Position numbers and translations under genes: made by a program. From NCBI GenBank assembly GCA_012729315.1, contig JAAYDI010000166.1, forward strand, positions 1 through 64,000: 64,000 nucleotides of DNA, written 5' to 3'. Position 1 is the stretch's first letter. Each line of letters starts with the position of its first letter. This document shows positions 46,223 to 53,928 of this stretch, one piece after another. Origin of the DNA: Planctomycetaceae bacterium (GTDB lineage Bacteria > Planctomycetota > Planctomycetia > Pirellulales > Pirellulaceae). Under the pieces are notes generated by a model, which ran no database searches, was not told the origin of the DNA, and saw only the letters and a program-made list of their open reading frames with translations.

Positions 46223-47377
46223 TTAACCTCCCGAACCACCCGTAGCCACGATCCGCTCCAGGTCGAGCTGAGCGAGCCACGGTTTCAAAAACTCGTCAAT
46301 TTGGCTGGCACACTGTCGATACGTGTCTGTCGTACCGCCCACCGGGTCGGCCACATCGCCTGCCGAGCCGCCCAGCAAGTGGGTGCGTGCTGCCGCACTG
46401 GACCACTCCGCCAGGATCGCCTCCCGGTGTCCTCGCGTCATTGTAAGGATTAGGTCGGCAAACCGCACTAGGCGGTCACTCAAAGGCTGACTTTCGTGCC
46501 GGCTCAGGTCCAGGCCGCACTCCGCCATGACCTCGATGGCTTCGGCGCTGGCACGCCCGCCACTCATGGCCGCGATCCCGGCTGACAGCACCAGCAGACC
46601 ACGGTCCTCCAGCTGCGCTTCCTCCACCCCCAACCGGCGCGCCAGATGCCGCTGCATCAACGCACCCGCCATCGGGCTCCGGCATGTGTTGCCTGTACAA
46701 ACGAACAGAAGCATGAAACTGGCCAGCCGCCTGAGGGTCGATTCGTTGAAGACGCCAGGACGCAGCAGTTGCCAGCAGTTGTCGCGAATCTGCACCACCG
46801 TCGAAGGCTGGCCGAACTTGCACTGGCCGTCATTGAGAATCAACTCCACCCGGTCCCGCAGCGATTCGATCGCCTCGTCCGCCGTCACCGCGGCCGGCTC
46901 CCCCGTCCGATTGGCACTGCTCAACGCCAACGGTCCGGCACACAGCCGGAGCACGGACAGCAGAATCGGGTGCGCGGGCACGCGCAGCCCGATCTGCCCG
47001 GCCGGACAGACCACCTTCTGCACCGCGACCGGCAGCTGCCTGACAACGCTCTCCGGATGGTCATCTTCCAGCACCAGAGTCAGCGGTCCGGGCCAGCAGC
47101 GGCGGGCCAGACGCTGGCCCAGCGTCGAGATCCGCGGCACGTAATCCCACGCATCCTCCGCGCTCTTGATTGCCAGCGTCATGGGGTGCCGAGCATCTCG
47201 CCCCTTCGCCTCCAGCAGCCGCTGGATCGCCCCCTCATGCAACGCGCTGGCCGCCACTCCGTACACCGTCTCGGTGGGAAACACGACCAGTTGACCATCC
47301 ACCAACGCCTCCACGGCGCGATGCACCACATCGCGCTGGTCCTCGACGTTCTTCAGGTCAATCACGGCAGCAGACAT
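46223..47377 (-). CDS. Fusion of threonylcarbamoyl-AMP synthase (TsaC/Sua5) with a YwlE-like arginine-phosphatase domain
   Basis: 384 residues from ATG 47377; farther upstream lies the promoter. Residues 1-210 are the TsaC/YrdC domain (PTETVYGVAAS near 34-44, KGRDARHPMTLAI, SSANRTGEPA), which makes threonylcarbamoyl-AMP for tRNA t6A. From residue 222 a low-molecular-weight phosphatase follows: MLLFVCTGNTCRSPMAG with Cys227 and Arg233, and the acid-loop ADPVGGTTDTY. Thr231 (CTGNT) replaces the Ile of tyrosine-specific enzymes and matches Bacillus YwlE, a protein-arginine phosphatase. So arginine dephosphorylation is the better guess. Followed at once by rpiB. Confidence 0.9.
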   Translation of the reverse strand: MSAAVIDLKNVEDQRDVVHRAVEALVDGQLVVFPTETVYGVAASALHEGAIQRLLEAKGRDARHPMTLAIKSAEDAWDYVPRISTLGQRLARRCWPGPLTLVLEDDHPESVVRQLPVAVQKVVCPAGQIGLRVPAHPILLSVLRLCAGPLALSSANRTGEPAAVTADEAIESLRDRVELILNDGQCKFGQPSTVVQIRDNCWQLLRPGVFNESTLRRLASFMLLFVCTGNTCRSPMAGALMQRHLARRLGVEEAQLEDRGLLVLSAGIAAMSGGRASAEAIEVMAECGLDLSRHESQPLSDRLVRFADLILTMTRGHREAILAEWSSAAARTHLLGGSAGDVADPVGGTTDTYRQCASQIDEFLKPWLAQLDLERIVATGGSGG

Positions 47378-47467
47378 CGGCAGGTAACCTTTCGATTCCC
47401 TGAAACGCCGGCGCCAGGTCCGACGCGGGCGGCCATTTGCGAGCTGGGATACTTGACGTAATTCATT

Positions 47468-47497
47468 ACTATACAAATTGTTGCGCAATATGGTCAA
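47468..47497 (-). promoter_or_regulatory. Sigma-70-like promoter of the tsaC-ywlE/rpiB operon
   Basis: On the minus strand TTGACC (47492-47497), an 18-base spacer, then TATAGT (47468-47473), about 90 bases before the ATG. The spacer contains a TTGCGCAA palindrome (47481-47488), so a bound repressor would block RNA polymerase. Confidence 0.7.
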
Positions 47498-47523
47498 GAG
47501 TTGTTGCGCAATAAGGTTAAGAG
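47478..47523. promoter_or_regulatory. Two operator-like 23-base direct repeats with TTGCGCAA palindromes
   Basis: Copies at 47478-47500 and 47501-47523 differ at only two positions. Each contains the perfect palindrome TTGCGCAA (47481-47488 and 47504-47511). One overlaps the promoter spacer, the other lies upstream of the -35. The regulator is not in this window. Confidence 0.7.
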
Positions 47524-47795
47524 CAGGCCACCCTCAAAACGTGGCGGATCCAAATGCCACGCTCGAGCGGAGCACCGGGCCGTGCTCCGTAGCTGCGCTT
47601 GCTGCGGCAGCCGGTCCGACATGCGCGTGATGGCAAGTGCTGTGTAGGACTGTTGCACGCTGCGGCTCGCCGGGCGGTTGGCTGTCTGTTTCCTGTCTGT
47701 TTCCTATCGTGCGGACTCCGTAGAATCAACCGGCGGTGACGATACGCATTTCCTGTCAGAGCCGGCCGCCGATCTGGTGCGGTCGGGTGCGAACC

Positions 47796-48767
47796 ATGTC
47801 TGCACTTCCCACGCCGCGCGACGTGCTGCCCACGCTTCGCAGGCCGATTATCTTGAGCCTGCTGATCAGTGGGTGTCTGGTCAGTGGGTGCATTTCCAAT
47901 GTTTCGGCGCCGGGGGAACCGGAGCAAGTCTGGGGCCGGCGCGGAATCTCGGCGGGGCGGCTGCAGAAGCCGCGCGCCATGGCCATCGATGCAGAGGATC
48001 GGCTGTATATTGTGGACATGACGGGGCGCATCCAGGTGTTTTCCACGGAGGGGGAGTATCTTCACGGTTGGCGCACGCCGGAGATCGAACTGGGCAAGCC
48101 GTGCGGGTTGGGTTTTGCCCAGGATGGGAATCTGCTGGTCGCCGACACGCATTATTTCCGCATGCTGGTCTACACGCCTGCGGGCGAGCTGCTGCCACAG
48201 CGCACGATTGGCGGTCAGGCGGGGAGCGGTCCCGGCCAGCTGAACTTCGTGACCGACGCCGTGCAGGACTCGCGCGGCTGTTATTACATTGCCGAATACG
48301 GCGACTGTGACCGGATCCAGAAGTTCGCGGCGGACGGCGCGTACCTGCTGCAGTGGGGCGGGCGCGGGCGGGAGCCCGGGCAGTTTGCGCGGCCGCAGGG
48401 CCTGGCGCTCGATGCGCACGATCGGGTCTGGGTGGCCGACGCCTGCAATCACCGGATCCAGGTGTTTGACGCGACGGGTGGAGAGGCCCGCCTGGAGGCG
48501 TTGTGGGGGAGCGAAGGGTCGGAGCCGGGCCAGCTGAGCTATCCGTACGGTCTGGCGTTGGACGGTCGCGGGCACGTGTACGTGTGCGAGTTCGGGAACC
48601 ATCGCGTGCAGAAGTTCACGCTCGACGGGCAATCGCTGGGCTGTTGGGGGATCGGTGGTCGTCAGAACGGCGCGTTGTCGAATCCCTGGGCGCTGGCGTT
48701 GGACTCACGGCAGCGCGTGTTCATCCTGGATACGTACAATCATCGTGTACAGCAGATCCGTCTCTGA
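47796..48767 (+). CDS. NHL-repeat lipoprotein
   Basis: 323 residues from ATG 47796. A lipoprotein signal ends LISGCLVSGC (Cys27 or Cys32). Five to six NHL repeats form a beta-propeller: LQKPRAMAIDAEDRLYIVD, FARPQGLALDAHDRVWVAD, LSYPYGLALDGRGHVYVCEF, and a final LSNPWALALDSRQRVFILD. Such propellers bind proteins, carbohydrates or RNA. It is 14 bases upstream of the large VWA-protein gene, so both may form a surface complex. Confidence 0.85.
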   Translation: MSALPTPRDVLPTLRRPIILSLLISGCLVSGCISNVSAPGEPEQVWGRRGISAGRLQKPRAMAIDAEDRLYIVDMTGRIQVFSTEGEYLHGWRTPEIELGKPCGLGFAQDGNLLVADTHYFRMLVYTPAGELLPQRTIGGQAGSGPGQLNFVTDAVQDSRGCYYIAEYGDCDRIQKFAADGAYLLQWGGRGREPGQFARPQGLALDAHDRVWVADACNHRIQVFDATGGEARLEALWGSEGSEPGQLSYPYGLALDGRGHVYVCEFGNHRVQKFTLDGQSLGCWGIGGRQNGALSNPWALALDSRQRVFILDTYNHRVQQIRL

Positions 48768-48781
48768 AGAGGGCTTGGTTC

Positions 48782-51700
48782 ATGTGGAATCGCGAACTCG
48801 CATTCGACCGGCCCGAGTATCTGTTGCTGCTGTTGCTGCTCCCTGCGCTCTGGAAACTCAGCCAGCGCACGCTTGCGCCGCTGGGCGGTTTCCGGCGATG
48901 GCTGGCGATCGGGCTGCGCACGCTGGTGGTGTTGATGCTGGTCGGCGCGCTGGCCGAGCTGCAGTGGCGGCGGGTGAGTGACAAGGTGACGGTGATCTAC
49001 GTGCTGGACCAGTCGGAGAGCATCCCGCAGGCGAAGCGCGAGTTGATGCGCGAGTATGTGGTTGAGCATGTGCGGCAGCACCGCGACACGCGGCGCGAAG
49101 ACCGTGCGGGGGTCATCGTGTTCGGCCAGGAGGCGGCGATCGAAGTGCCGCCCTATGACGACGATGTGCCGGACACCGGCGCGTGGGAGACGCTGCTGGA
49201 ACGCCGGGATGCGACCAATCTGGAGGCCGCCTTGAAGCTGGCGGCGGCGTCGTTTCCCGAGGACAGTGCGAAACGGGTGCTCCTGGTGACCGACGGGAAC
49301 GAGAATCTGGGGGACGCCCGGGCGGCGGCCGCCATCCTGGCTGCCAACGGGATCGGCATCGACGTCGTGCCGGTGCGGCTCTCCGCGCGTGCGGAAGTGG
49401 CCGTGGAGAAGATCACGGTGCCTGCGGACATCCGCCAGGGCAGCCCGTTTGAAGTGCGCACGGTGCTGCACAACTTCCTGGAAGGGGACCGCCGTGACAC
49501 CACCCGGACGGTGCGCGGCACGCTGCGGGTCACGCGCACCTCCGGTGCGCGCGAGGAGCTGGTGGGTGAAGATGCTGTCGAACTGCCGCCCGGCAAGACC
49601 GTTATCGGTTTCCGCCACACCATCGACCGGCCGGCGATGTATACGTATCACGCGCTGTTCGTGCCGGACGAACCGGCCGACGACCGGCTGTGGCAGAACA
49701 ATCAGGCGTCCACCTTCACCCACGTGCGCGGCCGCGGCCGCGTGTTGCTGATCGAGGACAGCGATCATCCGGGGGAATTCACGCACCTGATCGATCGGCT
49801 GCAGATCATGAACCTGGAGGTCGACGTGCAGCCGAACAACCAGCTGTTCACGAGTCTGCAGGAGCTGCAGAGTTACGATTGCGTGGTGCTGGCCAACGTG
49901 CCGCGCAGCAGTGGTGGCGAGTCGGTGGACGTGGCGGGTTTTCGTGACGAACAGATCGAGATGCTGGTCCGCAACACGCAGCAGATGGGGGCCGGACTGA
50001 TCATGCTGGGCGGTCCCAACAGTTTCGGTGCGGGGGGCTGGGCCAACACGCCGCTGGAAGAAGCGATGCCGGTCGATTTTCAGATCAAGAATGCGAAGAT
50101 CGAAGCCGTCGGCGCGCTGGTGCTGGTCATGCACGCCTCCGAGATGGCGGCGGGAAACCACTGGCAGAAGGTCGTGGCGCGCGAGGCCATCCAGGCGCTG
50201 GGGCCGCTGGACTACTGCGGGCTGCTGCACTGGGACAACTTCGCCAACGAGTCCTGGCTGTGGGGCGGCGCGCAGGGGCTGGTCCGCGTGGGCACGCAGC
50301 GCAAGCAGATGCTGGCGCTGCTCAACCGCATGGCACCCGGAGATATGCCCGCCTTCGAACCGTCGCTGAAGATGGCGTTGGCCGCGTTCAACCGCGTTCC
50401 CGCCTCGATCAAGCACATGATTGTGGTGAGCGACGGGGATCCCCAGCCCCCCTTCAGCTCAACTTTGAATCGCTACAAGCAGGCAGGGATCCAGATCACC
50501 ACGGTGGCTGTGGGGACGCACGGGCCGCCCGGCAGCACGCCGCTGCGGGACATCGCCGCTGTTACCGGAGGGCAGTACTACGTCGTGACCAATCCGCAGT
50601 CGTTGCCGAAAATCTACCAGCGGGAGGCGCGGCGCGTGTCCCGGCCGGTCGTGAAGGACCTGCCCGATGTCTCGCCGGTCATCGTCTATCCGCACGAAAT
50701 CCTGGCGGGGATCGATGGTCCGCTGCCGCCGCTCAAGGGCATGGTGCTCACCTCAGTCAAACAGAATCCGCTGGTGGAAGTCGCCGTCCGGTCCCCCGAA
50801 CCGGCTGACGCGCAGCACGCGACGATCCTGGCCGCCTGGACTTACGGACTCGGCCGCACGGCCGTCGTCACGACCGACGCCGGGCATCGCTGGGCGACCG
50901 CCTGGACCCAGTGGCCGGGCTACGACAAGTTCTACGGTCAGCTGGTGCGGTGGGCGATGCGTCCGGCGAGTGACGGCGGCAAGTACAAAGTCGCCGGCGA
51001 CGTGCGGGACGGCACCGTCCGCGTCGTCATCACGGCACTCGACGCGCACGACGAGTTTCGCAATGCGTTGACCATGAGCGGCGCGGCGGTGGGCCCCGAC
51101 CTGGAGCCGTTCGAGTTTCCGATCCGCCAGCTCGCGCCGGGACGTTATGTGGGCGAGTTCGACGCCGGCAAGGCTGGCAGCTACCATGTGACGGTGCTGC
51201 CGGCGCCGGACGAAGCGCCGGTGGTGACCGGCGTGAATGTGTCCTATTCTGCCGAGTACCGGGACTGGGACACCAATGTCGGCCTGCTGCAGCACTTGGC
51301 CGCCCTGCAGCCGCGTGGCGGCGCGGCGGGGGTCCTGTCGGCGGCCGACCTGGACGAGCCGCAGCTGGACCAGCTGCTCGCGCTCGAGGCCTTCCGCGCT
51401 GATCTGCCGAAGGCGGTGAGCAGCCGGGACGTGTGGCCGGTGCTGCTGCTGGTCTGTAGCGTGCTGTTTCTGGCCGACGTGTTTGTCCGCCGGGTCGCGG
51501 TCTCGCTCGAGTGGGTCGTGCCCGCCGTGCGCTGGGTCCGCAGCCGCGTGCTGCGCCGGCGCAGCGCGGCCGAGGTCGAACAGCGGTTGGCACATCTGCG
51601 CACCAGGAAACAGGAGCTGGCGCAGAGCATCGAGCAGCGGCGGGCCGCCACGCGGCTGGCGCCGGCCGACGAACTGGAGTCGGCCCCGCCGTCCCCGGGC

Positions 51701-51865
51701 GCCACCGCGCCGGAGGATCGGCCGGCTGTCGGGGGCGGGCTGGCACCACCGGCGGCGCCGCGCGGGCCCGCGGCGCCGGAGTCGGACGAGGACAGCTACA
51801 CGGCCCGGCTGCTGGAGGCCAAGAAACAGGCCCGCGCGGAGCAGGACCGGAAGCACAGAAGGTAA
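48782..51865 (+). CDS. Large membrane protein with von Willebrand A and glutamine-amidotransferase-like domains
   Basis: 1027 residues from ATG 48782. Two membrane helices (residues 11-21 and 44-60), then a VWA domain with DQSES near residue 75. A second region around residues 395-470 carries LGGPNSFGAGGWANTPLEEAMPVDF, typical of GATase1-like folds in these proteins, and HMIVVSDGDPQPP near residue 540 belongs to a second VWA-like part. A C-terminal helix (VLLLVCSVLFLADVFV) and a charged coiled-coil tail end the protein. It is 118 bases ahead of a MoxR gene, the chaperone type that usually loads VWA proteins. Confidence 0.8.
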   Translation: MWNRELAFDRPEYLLLLLLLPALWKLSQRTLAPLGGFRRWLAIGLRTLVVLMLVGALAELQWRRVSDKVTVIYVLDQSESIPQAKRELMREYVVEHVRQHRDTRREDRAGVIVFGQEAAIEVPPYDDDVPDTGAWETLLERRDATNLEAALKLAAASFPEDSAKRVLLVTDGNENLGDARAAAAILAANGIGIDVVPVRLSARAEVAVEKITVPADIRQGSPFEVRTVLHNFLEGDRRDTTRTVRGTLRVTRTSGAREELVGEDAVELPPGKTVIGFRHTIDRPAMYTYHALFVPDEPADDRLWQNNQASTFTHVRGRGRVLLIEDSDHPGEFTHLIDRLQIMNLEVDVQPNNQLFTSLQELQSYDCVVLANVPRSSGGESVDVAGFRDEQIEMLVRNTQQMGAGLIMLGGPNSFGAGGWANTPLEEAMPVDFQIKNAKIEAVGALVLVMHASEMAAGNHWQKVVAREAIQALGPLDYCGLLHWDNFANESWLWGGAQGLVRVGTQRKQMLALLNRMAPGDMPAFEPSLKMALAAFNRVPASIKHMIVVSDGDPQPPFSSTLNRYKQAGIQITTVAVGTHGPPGSTPLRDIAAVTGGQYYVVTNPQSLPKIYQREARRVSRPVVKDLPDVSPVIVYPHEILAGIDGPLPPLKGMVLTSVKQNPLVEVAVRSPEPADAQHATILAAWTYGLGRTAVVTTDAGHRWATAWTQWPGYDKFYGQLVRWAMRPASDGGKYKVAGDVRDGTVRVVITALDAHDEFRNALTMSGAAVGPDLEPFEFPIRQLAPGRYVGEFDAGKAGSYHVTVLPAPDEAPVVTGVNVSYSAEYRDWDTNVGLLQHLAALQPRGGAAGVLSAADLDEPQLDQLLALEAFRADLPKAVSSRDVWPVLLLVCSVLFLADVFVRRVAVSLEWVVPAVRWVRSRVLRRRSAAEVEQRLAHLRTRKQELAQSIEQRRAATRLAPADELESAPPSPGATAPEDRPAVGGGLAPPAAPRGPAAPESDEDSYTARLLEAKKQARAEQDRKHRR

Positions 51866-51983
51866 GACGCACGAACCAGATGTCCCGCAGCGGCTCTGGC
51901 CAGGCCCGCGGCTTGGGCGGCGCCGGTGGCTTACAGTACAGATCGTGACCTTTCAGCACCAGACTCTACCAGAGGGAGCATCG

Positions 51984-53039
51984 ATGAGCGTTGCCGAAAC
52001 CCTCCAGCAGCAGGCGGAAGCATTCCGCGTCCGGTATCAGGCCGTACACCAGCAGATTGCCCGGGTGATCGTCGGGCATGACGACATCATCCACGGCGTG
52101 CTCACCTGCCTGTTTGTCGGCGGGCACTGCCTGCTGGAAGGTGTCCCCGGCCTGGGCAAAACGCTGCTCATCCGGACTTTGGCCCAGACGCTGAACCTCC
52201 AGTTCAACCGCATCCAGTTCACACCCGACCTGATGCCGGCTGACATTCTGGGCACGAACATGGTCATGGAGACCCCCGAGGGGAAGCGGGTGTTCGAATT
52301 CCAGCCGGGCCCGGTGTTCACGCAGATCTGTCTGGCTGACGAAATCAACCGGGCCACGCCCAAGACGCAGTCGGCGCTGCTGGAGACGATGCAGGAGTCC
52401 ACAGTCACCTTGGGCGGCAAACGCTATGATCTCGCGCAGCCGTTCTTCGTGATGGCCACACAGAATCCGATCGAGCAGGAGGGGACGTATCCACTCCCCG
52501 AGGCGCAGGTGGATCGCTTCTTCTTCAAGTTGCTGGTGGGGTATTCCAGTCGCGAGGAGCTGTCCGAGATTGTCCACCGCACGACGCGCGGCGTGAACGT
52601 CTGTCCCGAGCGGGTGATGGACGGCCCGGAGATTCTCAGGTGGCAGCAGCTGGTCCGCGAGGTCGTGCTGGCGCAGCACGTGCAAGACTACATCGTGCGT
52701 CTCACGCTGGCCACGCATCCGGGCGGCGACTATGCGCAGCCGGTGACGAACCAGTATCTGCGCTGGGGTGCCAGCCCGCGCGGCGCCCAGACCCTGGCGC
52801 TGGCCGCCAAGGTCCGCGCGCTGCTGGAAGGCCGTTACAACGTCAGTTTTGAGGATGTGCGGCGTGTCTTCCTGCCGGCCCTGCGGCATCGCGTCATTCT
52901 GAACTTCGAAGCGGAGGCCGAGTCGATGGACACCGACCAGGTGCTGCTCGAGATCCTGGCGGCTGTCACGGAAAAGGGGGACGCTGCCCCAGCGCCCCGG
53001 ACCGGCGCAGAGGCCGAAAGTGCTGCGCGCCATGCCTGA
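51984..53039 (+). CDS. MoxR-family AAA+ ATPase
   Basis: 351 residues from ATG 51984 (GAGGGAG ahead; the longer frame is antisense-like). Walker A GVPGLGKT (53-60), Walker B ICLADEINRA near 115-122, sensor ATQNPIEQEGTYPLPEAQVDRF and a Lid domain follow. MoxR proteins act as chaperones that insert metals or assemble VWA-domain partners. Its stop overlaps the DUF58 gene start, and VWA genes lie on both sides, so those are its likely substrates. Confidence 0.93.
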   Translation: MSVAETLQQQAEAFRVRYQAVHQQIARVIVGHDDIIHGVLTCLFVGGHCLLEGVPGLGKTLLIRTLAQTLNLQFNRIQFTPDLMPADILGTNMVMETPEGKRVFEFQPGPVFTQICLADEINRATPKTQSALLETMQESTVTLGGKRYDLAQPFFVMATQNPIEQEGTYPLPEAQVDRFFFKLLVGYSSREELSEIVHRTTRGVNVCPERVMDGPEILRWQQLVREVVLAQHVQDYIVRLTLATHPGGDYAQPVTNQYLRWGASPRGAQTLALAAKVRALLEGRYNVSFEDVRRVFLPALRHRVILNFEAEAESMDTDQVLLEILAAVTEKGDAAPAPRTGAEAESAARHA

Positions 53040-53928
53040 CTCTCGCAACCAGCCGGAACTGTTGAGCCCGGAACTGCTGGCCCGCCTGGAGCGGCTGGAG
53101 CTGGTCACGCGCAAGATCTTCCGGGGCCGACTCAAAGGGGAGCGCCGCAGTCGGCGCCAGGGGCAGAGTGTCGAGTTCGCGGACTTCCGCAATTACGTGC
53201 CCGGCGATGACCTGCGGTTCATGGACTGGAACCTCTATGCGCGGCTCGACAAGCTGTTCCTGAAGCTGTTCCGCGAGGAAGAGGATCTCCACTTCTTCGT
53301 GCTGCTGGACGCCAGCACGTCGATGGATTTCGGGGACCCCACCAAGTTGCACTATGCCAAGCAGCTGGCCGCGGCGCTGGGATTCATCGGCCTGGTGCGC
53401 GCGGATCGCGTCCAACTGGAGACGCTGGGCGGCTCCCGCCGCGCCCGGGCGCCGGTGCTGCGCGGACGCCGCAGCCTCAGGCAGATGCTCGAATGCCTGG
53501 CGGACATGCAACCTGGCGCGAACGTGCCGCTGGCCGAGAGCCTCCGGCATTTCGCGCTGCGCAACAGCGGGAAAGGGATCCTGGTCCTGCTGACCGATCT
53601 GCTGGATAAGCGTGGCTATGAGCAGGCGCTGCGCGTCCTGCTGGCGCAGCGCATGGATGTGTACGTGATCCACATCCTGTCGCCGGAGGAACTGGAGCCG
53701 GATCTCAAGGGTGATCTGCGTCTGGTGGATTGCGAGGACGGCGAGGTGACCGACATCACCGTCAGCCGTCCCCTGTTGGATCGCTACCAGAAGACGCTGG
53801 CTGCGTTCGTGGCCGGCGCCCGCGACTTCTGCACCCGTCGCGGCATGGTATACATGCTGGTCAGCACCGCGGTTCCGGTAGAAGACGTCGTGACCCGCTA
53901 CCTGCGTCAGCGAGGGCTGGTGCGATGA
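53032..53928 (+). CDS. DUF58 domain protein with VWA-like fold
   Basis: 298 residues from ATG 53032; GTG-like or ATG 53020 gives four more. The DUF58 landmark FRNYVPGDDLRFMDWNLYARLDK spans residues 52-74, followed by a MIDAS-like DASTS (93-97) typical of VWA. DUF58 proteins are usual partners of MoxR ATPases. It overlaps the MoxR stop by 8 bases and the next gene by ATGA, implying co-translation. Confidence 0.9.
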   Translation: MPDSRNQPELLSPELLARLERLELVTRKIFRGRLKGERRSRRQGQSVEFADFRNYVPGDDLRFMDWNLYARLDKLFLKLFREEEDLHFFVLLDASTSMDFGDPTKLHYAKQLAAALGFIGLVRADRVQLETLGGSRRARAPVLRGRRSLRQMLECLADMQPGANVPLAESLRHFALRNSGKGILVLLTDLLDKRGYEQALRVLLAQRMDVYVIHILSPEELEPDLKGDLRLVDCEDGEVTDITVSRPLLDRYQKTLAAFVAGARDFCTRRGMVYMLVSTAVPVEDVVTRYLRQRGLVR

